The notes below the pieces were generated by a model, which had not been told where the DNA came from, did not search any database, and saw only the letters and a program-made list of their open reading frames with translations. From the NCBI RefSeq assembly GCF_004134775.1, contig NZ_SDOZ01000002.1, positions 656,005 to 720,004 on the forward strand: a DNA stretch of 64,000 bases. The letters run 5' to 3'. Origin of the DNA: Candidatus Borkfalkia ceftriaxoniphila (GTDB lineage: Bacteria > Bacillota > Clostridia > Christensenellales > Borkfalkiaceae). Below are positions 57,555 through 64,000 of this stretch, piece after piece; the first letter of the stretch is position 1; every line of letters begins with the position of its first letter. The position numbers were made by a program, and so were the translations under genes.

Positions 57555-58421
57555 ATGTTGGCAAAGCAGGAAACGCGGCGATATGCGGGCGGCGCGCGCG
57601 TATGGGCGGGAAAATATCAGAATTCGCACAACGTTCTGCACTGGCACTACGCCTGCGAACTCTTATACGTGGAGCGCGGCGATATCGAAGTGTTCTGCGG
57701 GGAAGAAAGTTATCTGCTGCACGAGGGGCAGGCCTTTTTCATCGACAGCGGCGAAGTGCATTACATGCACGCGAAAAACCAAACGGTGCTCATCGTGATG
57801 ACGTTCGAAAACGAAATCGTAAAACCCGTTTGCGAGATGCGCCGTCTTCTATGTCCCCTGCTCTGCGGCGATTATAAAATACCCGAAACGTACGCGCGCA
57901 TATCCGAGGAACTCAGAGAAAAACGCCCTTTTTACAACGCGGCGGCGGAAAACGAGATCCTCGCGCTGGCGATACGCATTTTTCGCGGCGAACGCACCGC
58001 GGAACGCAAAATGAGCAGCGGCACCGTGCAGTCGTTCAAAGACCTTTTGGCGGACATCAACGAGCGCTACGCCTTTTATACCTTTACCGACGCGGCAAAT
58101 TTTATGGGGTTCAGCGAGGCGTACTTTTCAAAATTTTTCAAAAAAATAGCGGGCATGACTTTTTCGCAGTACCTCAACCGCGTCAAAGTCGAAGAGGCGG
58201 TACGCCTTTTGCGGGAAAACAAGGGACTGCCCGTCACCGAGATCGCCTTCCGATGCGGATTCAATACCATCCGCAATTTCAACCGCATTTTCAAGAAAGT
58301 GACGGGCTGCACGCCCAGATCCCTGCCCAAAACCTACGTTCCCGACGAAAAATTCATCTATTCGGTGAGCGGCGATTTCGACCCCACCTCGCGGGAAACG
58401 ACCCTTTTGACAGAACATTGA
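57555..58421 (+). CDS. AraC-family transcriptional regulator
   Basis: A 288-aa regulator. The N-terminal cupin domain (about 15-100) has HNVLHWHYACELLYVERGDIEVF-type strands and GQAFFIDSGEVHYMH with metal- or sugar-binding-like histidines. The C-terminal double HTH (about 160-260) has FTDAANFMGFSEAYFSKFFKKIAGMTF and VTEIAFRCGFNTIRNFNRIFKKVTG. The ribosome site is weak. It is divergent from galK-galE and presumably activates it in response to galactose or a related sugar. A terminator follows. Confidence 0.92.
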   Translation: MLAKQETRRYAGGARVWAGKYQNSHNVLHWHYACELLYVERGDIEVFCGEESYLLHEGQAFFIDSGEVHYMHAKNQTVLIVMTFENEIVKPVCEMRRLLCPLLCGDYKIPETYARISEELREKRPFYNAAAENEILALAIRIFRGERTAERKMSSGTVQSFKDLLADINERYAFYTFTDAANFMGFSEAYFSKFFKKIAGMTFSQYLNRVKVEEAVRLLRENKGLPVTEIAFRCGFNTIRNFNRIFKKVTGCTPRSLPKTYVPDEKFIYSVSGDFDPTSRETTLLTEH

Positions 58422-58422
58422 A

Positions 58423-58455
58423 ACGCGTTCGCAAAAATTTTGCGAACGCGTCTTT
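58423..58455. terminator. terminator between convergent genes
   Basis: The 14-bp stem ACGCGTTCGCAAAA / TTTTGCGAACGCGT is followed by CTTTTTATT. It lies between the AraC-type gene and the flavin-reductase gene. Confidence 0.85.
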
Positions 58456-59016
58456 TTATTTCAGTTTCAGACCGTCCGAAAAGGCTTTTCCCGCCCTTTC
58501 GCCCAGTTTCAGATAATCGTGATTGACGGGGTCATAGGTAACGGGAGAAAATTTCGAAAGGTCAATCTTGCCGTTTTCGCCCAGAATTTGCTCGTCCGCG
58601 CACACGTTGACGATCCTGCCGACGAGTCGTTCCTCCTTTTCATCGTAACTTTCCATCACGCATTCCAACGCCATGGGCAGTTCGTCGATGAGCGGCGCGT
58701 CTACGAACGCGCTCTTTTGCGTGTGAAAGCCCGCGCGCGCCACTTTATCGGGCACTTTGTTCCCCGACACGACGCCCACGTAGTCGCACGCGACGACCTG
58801 TTCTGCTGTCGCCATGCTGACGGTAAAGGCGCGGCGGGAAAGAATGTTTTTCACCGTCTTATGATCGGCGCTGAGCGTCAAAGAGATTTTGTCGGTATCC
58901 GCGATCGCGCCCCAGGCGGCGTTCATGGCGTCGGGAACGCCGTCCTCGCCGTAACTCGCAACGATGAGCACGGGCATCGGATACAGATAGGGTTTGGCTC
59001 CGAAATTTTTCTTCAT
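58456..59016 (-). CDS. flavin-reductase-like / flavoredoxin protein
   Basis: A 186-aa FMN-binding split-barrel protein. PVLIVASYGEDGVPDAMNAAWGAIADTDKISLTLS (read in parts, about 15-50), RRAFTVSMATAEQV (about 61-74) and DYVGVVSGNKVPDK (about 78-91) are typical of the flavin_reduct domain. It probably moves electrons through bound FMN; the redox partner is unknown. It is the third gene of the M16/MDR operon, 21 bases downstream of the dehydrogenase. Confidence 0.88.
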   Translation of the reverse strand: MKKNFGAKPYLYPMPVLIVASYGEDGVPDAMNAAWGAIADTDKISLTLSADHKTVKNILSRRAFTVSMATAEQVVACDYVGVVSGNKVPDKVARAGFHTQKSAFVDAPLIDELPMALECVMESYDEKEERLVGRIVNVCADEQILGENGKIDLSKFSPVTYDPVNHDYLKLGERAGKAFSDGLKLK

Positions 59017-59037
59017 GTTTATATCCTCCTTATAATT

Positions 59038-60075
59038 TTATTCCATGGAAACGGCGATCTTCATGACGCCGTCTTCTCTTTTTTCAAACAGTTCGTACGC
59101 GCGGTCCAGATCGCGGAAAGAAAACCTGTGCGTAATCAAAGGGCGCGTGTCGATTTTTCCTTCGGATATGAGGCGCAGTATTTCCGCGCAGTCGCATCCG
59201 TCCACACCGCCCGTGCGGAAAGTGAGATTTTTGCCGTACATTTCGGGAAGCGGCAGACTCTGCGCCTTTTCGTACAGCGCGACAATGGTGACGTTCGCGT
59301 TGGGGCGCGCTAATTCCCACGCCATGCGGAAACTTTTTTCTGTGCCCGCCGCCTCAACGACGACGTCCGCGCCGCCGCGGGCGCACGAACCCAAAATAAA
59401 ATCTTTCGCATCTTCGGGACGCACGGCAAAAATATGCGGATAATGCCGTTTCAAAAATTCCAACCGCACGGGATCCTGTTCGCACATGATAATCCGATCG
59501 GGATGTTTTAGTTCCGCGCACAGCATCGTGCAGATGCCCGCGGGACCCGCGCCGAGAATCAGGACGGTATCCCCCCTCTCTATCTGCGAAATTTTCGTCG
59601 CCCAAAAACCCGTGGCGAGCACGTCGCCCACAAACAGAGCGCTTTCATAGTCGACGTTTGCGGGAATGACGGTCAGCCCCCGATCGGCAAACGGCACGCG
59701 TACATAGGGTGCGAGCCCGCCGTCGATGCGGCAGCCGAGCGCCCAGCCGCCGAGCGGATCGGTACAGTTGTTGACAAAGCCGCGACGGCAGAAGAAACAT
59801 TCGCCGCAAAAGGTCTCTACGTTGACGCACACCCTGTCGCCCGCCTTTACGTTTCGCACGTCTTTTCCGACTTTTTCGACGACGCCGACCATCTCGTGCC
59901 CTACGGTCACGCCGCGTACTGCGCGCGGCACGTGCCCTCCCTTGATGTGCAGATCGCTCGTGCACACGCTCGCAAGCATGACTTTGACGATCGCGTCGCG
60001 CGTGCCCACGATCTGCGGCACGGGTTTCTTCGTAAACCCGAATTTGTTTTGATCGAGATAAGAATAGGCCAGCAT
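59038..60075 (-). CDS. zinc-dependent alcohol dehydrogenase (MDR family)
   Basis: A 345-aa medium-chain dehydrogenase. The catalytic zinc ligand Cys is in VCTSDLHIKGGH (about 37-48), GHE follows (about 59-61), and the structural zinc loop is CGECFFCRRGFVNNC (about 89-103). The Rossmann motif LILGAGPAGICT (about 170-181) binds NAD(P). It probably oxidises or reduces a small alcohol or polyol; the substrate is unknown. Its stop is one base before the M16 gene's frame in the same operon (gap 1 base). Confidence 0.92.
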   Translation of the reverse strand: MLAYSYLDQNKFGFTKKPVPQIVGTRDAIVKVMLASVCTSDLHIKGGHVPRAVRGVTVGHEMVGVVEKVGKDVRNVKAGDRVCVNVETFCGECFFCRRGFVNNCTDPLGGWALGCRIDGGLAPYVRVPFADRGLTVIPANVDYESALFVGDVLATGFWATKISQIERGDTVLILGAGPAGICTMLCAELKHPDRIIMCEQDPVRLEFLKRHYPHIFAVRPEDAKDFILGSCARGGADVVVEAAGTEKSFRMAWELARPNANVTIVALYEKAQSLPLPEMYGKNLTFRTGGVDGCDCAEILRLISEGKIDTRPLITHRFSFRDLDRAYELFEKREDGVMKIAVSME

Positions 60076-60076
60076 A

Positions 60077-61267
60077 TTATTGTTTTCCTATTAAAAAAAT
60101 CTTTTTTTCGCCCAAAAGAAAGGTCTTCCACACATCGTAAAGGCGGTTATCGGAAAGTTCCATGGCGAGGCGGCGGCTCTCTTCGAGCGTGACCGCGCGG
60201 AAACTATCCTCGAAAAGATCCGTATAGCGGTTGACGAGCCGCTCGGGATTGTCGTACAAAAATACGAGGTTATCCCCTAAAAAGGGGCGCACCACGCTCA
60301 TCAGCGGCGCTTTGAGCACCGAGCGTTCGAAAACCTGCGCGACTTCTTTGAAGGCGTTCACGTCCCGTTTTTTCACGTGTACCAGCCAATAGAAAATAAG
60401 TTCGCCGCCCAAAACCGCGTAGTCTGCGTCCACCGAGTAAAAGGGAAATCCCTCGGCGGTCATAAACTCGTTGAACACCGCGTCCATGCCGTAGAACACG
60501 GCGTTTTTCAGATAGGGAGAAAGAAAGATCTCCTCTTCGGAAACGTCCTTGACGTGATAGGTGAACATCATTTGCAGATCGCGCCCGCGCCCCACTTTTT
60601 CCACGTCTTTCAAATAGCGCGGCGGCGCGGACACGGGCGGCAACGGCGAAAAAGGCGAAAGCGAAAAACTTTCGAACGCCTCTTTGACGAGTGACAGTTC
60701 GGTTTCTGAAAATCCGCCCGCCAAAAATATGTGCATAGCGTCGGTGAACAGTCCGTCGCGCGCCTTTTGCAACGTTTCGAGCGTTAAGGAGCGCAGCGCC
60801 TTGGGCGTGCCGAGCACGCTTTCGCGGTATCGCGCATCGTACCAGAGTTCGCGCAAAACGTCCTCCCGCGCGTAATCGTAAAAATCGTATTCGAAAATTT
60901 CGTTTTCGATGACGGGGAGCACCTTGTCGAAATCCTCGGCGGCGTGCCCCTTTTCGCGGAGCATGGAAACGAGCAGCGAAAGTTGCCGTGCAAACACTTC
61001 CCTTCTGCAATGAAAGGAAAAGCACATATGATTTTTCGCGGTGTACGCCAGGATCTCCGAGCCGCATTCGCTCATTCTGCGGTTGATCTCTTCCGCGCGC
61101 AATTCGCCCGCGCGTTCGAAAAACAAGTGCTCGACAAAATGATAGACGCCCGCCGTTTCGTGCGCGCAGAAGGGCAGTACGACGGCGAGGGATACGCTGT
61201 GCAGCCCCTCGTTCTGCGCGGCGAGCACCGCGGCGCCGTTGGATAAACGGAAACTGTTTTCGGTCAT
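60077..61267 (-). CDS. M16-family (insulinase-like) zinc peptidase
   Basis: A 396-aa protein with the inverted zinc motif HFVEH (about 43-47, in VYHFVEHLFFE) and a distal glutamate in VIENEIFEY (about 118-126), the M16 zinc site. Bacillota usually carry M16 proteins in pairs (YmfF/YmfH), but here only one is seen and the neighbours are redox enzymes. It is shorter than typical two-domain M16 members (about 420-440). Cytoplasmic, no signal peptide. First gene of its operon behind a perfect promoter. Confidence 0.85.
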   Translation of the reverse strand: MTENSFRLSNGAAVLAAQNEGLHSVSLAVVLPFCAHETAGVYHFVEHLFFERAGELRAEEINRRMSECGSEILAYTAKNHMCFSFHCRREVFARQLSLLVSMLREKGHAAEDFDKVLPVIENEIFEYDFYDYAREDVLRELWYDARYRESVLGTPKALRSLTLETLQKARDGLFTDAMHIFLAGGFSETELSLVKEAFESFSLSPFSPLPPVSAPPRYLKDVEKVGRGRDLQMMFTYHVKDVSEEEIFLSPYLKNAVFYGMDAVFNEFMTAEGFPFYSVDADYAVLGGELIFYWLVHVKKRDVNAFKEVAQVFERSVLKAPLMSVVRPFLGDNLVFLYDNPERLVNRYTDLFEDSFRAVTLEESRRLAMELSDNRLYDVWKTFLLGEKKIFLIGKQ

Positions 61268-61290
61268 GATAAACTCCTTGTCATTGAAAA

Positions 61291-61319
61291 ATTATACACC
61301 AAGCGGGCGTTTCTGTCAA
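61291..61319 (-). promoter_or_regulatory. consensus promoter of the M16 operon
   Basis: On the minus strand perfect TTGACA (61314-61319), a 17-nt spacer and perfect TATAAT (61291-61296), 24 bases before the start codon. Confidence 0.9.
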
Positions 61320-61322
61320 GGC

Positions 61323-61354
61323 AAAAAAAGAAAGGCGCCCGCGCGGGACGCCTT
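61323..61354 (-). terminator. terminator of SIS operon
   Basis: The stem AAGGCG / CGCCTT with a GC-rich inner pairing is followed on the minus strand by TTTCTTTTTTT. It lies just after the stop of the SIS gene and directly upstream of the next promoter. Confidence 0.8.
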
Positions 61355-61359
61355 CCAAA

Positions 61360-62424
61360 TCATTTCGTTATGGTCACTTTTTTGAGCGCGCGCGGGCTGT
61401 CGGGATTGAGCCCCTTGCCGCAACTCACTTTGCAGGCGAGCATCTGCGCTGCCAAAGCGAAATAAAAGGCGGTCAGCCGCTCGTCTCCGCCGCCCGCGAC
61501 GGGTATGATTTTCGCGGCCATGCCGCTGAACGCCCCTTCGTCGTCGGTGACGATAAAGAGATCCGCGCCCAGTTCGAGCATCTTTTGCGCGCATTTGACG
61601 TAATCTTCCCGATGCGTTTGTTCCGAACTTTCGTTTAAAGCGCGGCGGGAGGCGAACAGTACGATCTTCGTGCCCTTTCCCACCATCGCCATGGGGCCGT
61701 GGTAAAAATCCGAACTGTGATAGGCGCGCGCTTTGATATAGCACGTTTCCTGCAATTTCAGCCCCGCTTCGAACGCGAGCGCGGCGGAAATGCCGCGCGA
61801 GAGCAAAAAGCATTCTTCCGCGGAAATAAACTCCGCTGCCGCAGCGTCGGTCGCGGCGTCGATCGTGGGGACGTTGGACGAAAACGTATGCAAAAAAGCG
61901 GAAAAATCCTCCTTTTTCCCTGCGAGCGCACTCACGAGCAGCATGGAAAGATACAACTGCGCGCTGAACGTCTTTGTGGCGGCGACGCTCTTTTCTTCCT
62001 CGGCAAAACAGCAGAGATGGAATTTTGCGAGTTTGGCGAGCGGGCTGGATTCGTCGTTGGTGATCGCTACGGTGACCGCGCCGCAATCGTTGGCGCGCCG
62101 CACCACTTCCATCACGTCCGCCGCCTTGCCGCTCTGCGAACAGGCGACGACGAGCGAACGATCGAGGCGAAGCGCGGCATTGTATACCGTAACGACGCTG
62201 GGCGCGCCCGACGCGACGGGCAGTCCCAGAATGCTTTCGGCAAGGTATTTAAAGTACATCATCGCGTGGTCGGAAGTGCCGCGCGCCACCGTGTAGGCGT
62301 TGAGTGCGCCCTTTGCCGCCTTTGCGATCTCATCGAGAACGCCCGCGTTTTTCGCGGCGAGCGTCTGTAAGATCGCGGGCGCGGCGTTCAGTTCCTCCCA
62401 CATTCTTGTGTTGCGGTAATCCAT
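61360..62424 (-). CDS. SIS-domain sugar isomerase (GlmS C-half-like)
   Basis: A 354-aa protein starting at 62424 (MDYRNTRMWEE) behind a perfect AAGGAGG; a 63-codon extension inside the previous gene is rejected. It consists of two SIS domains (about 30-165 and 195-330) like the isomerase half of glucosamine-6-phosphate synthase. Evidence is VARGTSDHAMMYFKYLAE (about 49-66), VVACSQSGKAADVMEVVRRA (about 95-114), ATKTFSAQLYLSMLL and SSDFYHGPMAMV (about 245-256). The glutaminase half is absent, so a deaminase or isomerase of amino-sugar phosphates (AgaS-, FrlB- or NagB-II-like) is likely. Its neighbours, a deacetylase and a ROK kinase, fit amino-sugar catabolism. Confidence 0.88.
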   Translation of the reverse strand: MDYRNTRMWEELNAAPAILQTLAAKNAGVLDEIAKAAKGALNAYTVARGTSDHAMMYFKYLAESILGLPVASGAPSVVTVYNAALRLDRSLVVACSQSGKAADVMEVVRRANDCGAVTVAITNDESSPLAKLAKFHLCCFAEEEKSVAATKTFSAQLYLSMLLVSALAGKKEDFSAFLHTFSSNVPTIDAATDAAAAEFISAEECFLLSRGISAALAFEAGLKLQETCYIKARAYHSSDFYHGPMAMVGKGTKIVLFASRRALNESSEQTHREDYVKCAQKMLELGADLFIVTDDEGAFSGMAAKIIPVAGGGDERLTAFYFALAAQMLACKVSCGKGLNPDSPRALKKVTITK

Positions 62425-62426
62425 TT

Positions 62427-63281
62427 TCAGTCCTCCTTGGCGTAATACGCCGCTTTTTCGCGCACAGTGCGCTCGAATTTTTTGATATGAGCGGAAATAA
62501 AATCCGAAACTTTCAGTTTTTTGTCCAGAATGAGCGGCGTTAAGTCCATGGCGTAATTGAGCCCCTCGTGCGTATCGCAGGCGTGACTTTCGGAATAGGT
62601 GGCGTTGGCGCACCTTCTGCCCTCCGCCGCGATATCGTAGCGCTTGCCGCCGAGGATCTGGCTGTCGAACACCGCCGAAAGCGCGCGCGCGATGTTGGGG
62701 TGCGCGCTTGTGTCCAGATATATTTTATCTTCGTCGCAAAGCCAGTCCAGATCGCGCCAGACTTCACAGCCGAACACCCGCTCGGGCATCTCGTCTTTTT
62801 CCAGTTCGCGCAGCGCCGCGATGACTTTCATCGCCGTGCCCAGATGCGTGTCGTGCTTATCCGCGATATTGTGCGTGTATACGAAACGCGGATTTGCCGC
62901 GCGGAAAATGCGCGTCAATTCTTCCGCGATCTTCGTATCGTCCGGATCTTTGACCTGAGACGAGGGATAACCGAGCATAAACTGCGCGCCGTATTCGCCC
63001 ACGAACGCCGCCTTTTTCTGCTCGGTGACGCGTATTTTTTTCATATCCTCGTCGGTATAGTCGGCGTAAAGCCCTTTGCGCGGACTGCCCGCGCCGTCGC
63101 TGACGACTACACCGCCGAACCACAGATCGGTTCTGCCGAAACAGTCGGCTATGGGCGCGTACGCCATAAATTCGATATCGTCCTGATGCGCCGCTACGGC
63201 AAGGTGCGTGACGCGTTCCAGCGCCGCGCTTTCCTTTTCGCCGTCGGGAATATACAGGACCGCCCGTTCGTTCAGTTGCAT
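62427..63281 (-). CDS. PIG-L-family deacetylase
   Basis: A 284-aa protein starting at 63281 behind GACGAGGAGAAAAGG. It shows the zinc motif AHQDDIEFMA (about 29-38; AHxDDxE), GGVVVSDGAGSPRKG (about 53-67) and a late YTHNIADKHDTHLGTAMKVI (about 138-157) with the second zinc-binding HxxTH-like group. PIG-L enzymes remove N-acetyl groups from GlcNAc derivatives. Its start overlaps the end of the ROK kinase gene by 10 bases, and its stop is 2 bases before the SIS gene start. Confidence 0.92.
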   Translation of the reverse strand: MQLNERAVLYIPDGEKESAALERVTHLAVAAHQDDIEFMAYAPIADCFGRTDLWFGGVVVSDGAGSPRKGLYADYTDEDMKKIRVTEQKKAAFVGEYGAQFMLGYPSSQVKDPDDTKIAEELTRIFRAANPRFVYTHNIADKHDTHLGTAMKVIAALRELEKDEMPERVFGCEVWRDLDWLCDEDKIYLDTSAHPNIARALSAVFDSQILGGKRYDIAAEGRRCANATYSESHACDTHEGLNYAMDLTPLILDKKLKVSDFISAHIKKFERTVREKAAYYAKED

Positions 63282-64000
63282 GACCTTTTCTCCTCGTCGT
63301 TTATTTTTTCCAACGCGTACAGCGCCGCGCCGCACAGGCCCGCGTCGTTGCCGAGCGCCGCCCGCCGCAAGATGAGTTTCGTATATGTTTCGCCGCCGTA
63401 AATTTTACCGCGCAGCGCGTTTTCCAGCGGGACAAAGAGCGCCTCCCCTTCCTGCGCCACGCCGCCGCCCAAAAGGATCGCCTCGGGACGCAGAAGATTG
63501 GCGATATTTGCGAGTCCCTCCGCCAGATCGTCCACGTATTTTGCGACGACTCGTTCCGCCGCGGCATCGCCGCGTTTCGCCGCCTCGAAGGCGGTCTTGC
63601 CGTCTACGTCCCGCAACGTCTTTGCCTCGGCCCAGAGCGCGCTTTCGGGATATTGACGCATGACGCGGCGGGTCTCTTCGATGAGCGCCGTGGCGGAAGC
63701 GTACTTTTCGAAACAGCCGCGGCGGCCGCATGCGCAGAGTTTTCCGTTTTTGCGGATGGTCGTGTGCCCGAGTTCCGCGCCCGCACCGTGAAAGCCCTCG
63801 ACGAGTTTGCCTTCGACGACGATACCGCTGCCGATGCCCGTGCCCAATGTGACCAGCACCACCGACGAGAACCCGCCGCCCGCGCCCCACTTGCTTTCGC
63901 CCAGCGCCGCCGCGTTCGCGTCGTTGAGCGCGAACGCGGGCTTTTGCGTCAATTTCATAAGTTCCGCGGCAATGGGCACGTTTTCCCAGCCGAGGTTGCA
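63272..64000 (-). CDS. ROK-family sugar kinase (5' end outside window)
   Basis: The window holds the last 242 codons; the reading frame is open to base 64000 (it begins NLGWENVPIAAEL in frame), so the N-terminal ATP-binding part lies beyond the edge. Visible ROK features are FALNDANAAALGE, LVTLGTGIGSGIVVEG (about 40-55 of the fragment), the E-GHTTI motif and the zinc-binding CACGRRGCFEKYAS. These define a glucokinase/N-acetylglucosamine or N-acetylmannosamine kinase type. It is the first visible gene of the amino-sugar operon and overlaps the deacetylase start by 10 bases. Confidence 0.93.
   Translation of the reverse strand, partial: CNLGWENVPIAAELMKLTQKPAFALNDANAAALGESKWGAGGGFSSVVLVTLGTGIGSGIVVEGKLVEGFHGAGAELGHTTIRKNGKLCACGRRGCFEKYASATALIEETRRVMRQYPESALWAEAKTLRDVDGKTAFEAAKRGDAAAERVVAKYVDDLAEGLANIANLLRPEAILLGGGVAQEGEALFVPLENALRGKIYGGETYTKLILRRAALGNDAGLCGAALYALEKINDEEKRSCN

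Overview
The window looks like a chromosomal segment of an anaerobic Gram-positive member of the Bacillota, class Clostridia, probably an uncultured gut or rumen lineage. The signs are sigma-A-type promoters with 17-bp spacers, strong AGGAGG ribosome sites, many lipobox lipoproteins, two sugar ABC importers, a glycyl-radical enzyme with its activase, LacI/AraC/DeoR regulators, and conjugative-element genes of the PcfJ/PcfK type. Species cannot be named from the sequence.

Layout. 1-2.45 kb: a 55-aa minus-strand ORF, GC-rich palindromic elements, an unknown 301-aa protein (DUF4085-like) and a divergent XRE regulator. 2.76-11.33 kb: an operon-like plus-strand run of about 19 tightly packed accessory genes (an ICE or plasmid remnant). 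It includes an LPD28-like protein, PcfK fused to two MutS-I-like domains, PcfJ, an adenine-methylase-like protein without the NPPY motif, and a J-domain protein. No integrase, relaxase or secretion genes are visible. 11.4-17.3 kb: an AT-rich minus-strand operon for exported proteins: two lipoproteins, an EF-hand-like protein and a 1501-aa subtilase with BspA-type leucine-rich repeats. The C-terminus of that subtilase reads as a circularly permuted, catalytically degenerate phosphoglycerate kinase. 17.45-18.0 kb: a decayed, internally deleted copy of the 0.8-2.3 kb module, so the accessory island is bracketed by related DNA.

18.0-46.9 kb: two parallel glycan-uptake operons on the minus strand. 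Both follow the order binding lipoprotein, permease, permease, Ig-like surface protein, then tandem lipoproteins with a WNEW-containing GH71/GH99-like barrel and a CBM9-like tail (two in locus A, three in locus B). Locus A also carries a trehalase-like hydrolase and is divergent from an AraC regulator. Locus B ends with a glycerophosphodiester phosphodiesterase and lies downstream of a LacI regulator. A GH94 phosphorylase follows, and matching TTTACCCGnGTAAA operators sit at the lacI and GH94 promoters. Neither importer has its own ATPase.

47-64 kb: housekeeping and sugar metabolism. It holds an SGNH hydrolase, a zinc-ribbon membrane protein, a glycyl-radical enzyme/activase/SDR operon with a divergent DeoR regulator, a YwaF-like membrane protein, DegV, galE-galK with a divergent AraC regulator, an M16 peptidase/MDR dehydrogenase/flavin-reductase operon, and a ROK kinase/PIG-L deacetylase/SIS isomerase operon that runs off the right edge. 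The likely theme of the chromosome part is capture and breakdown of glucans, galactosides and amino sugars.
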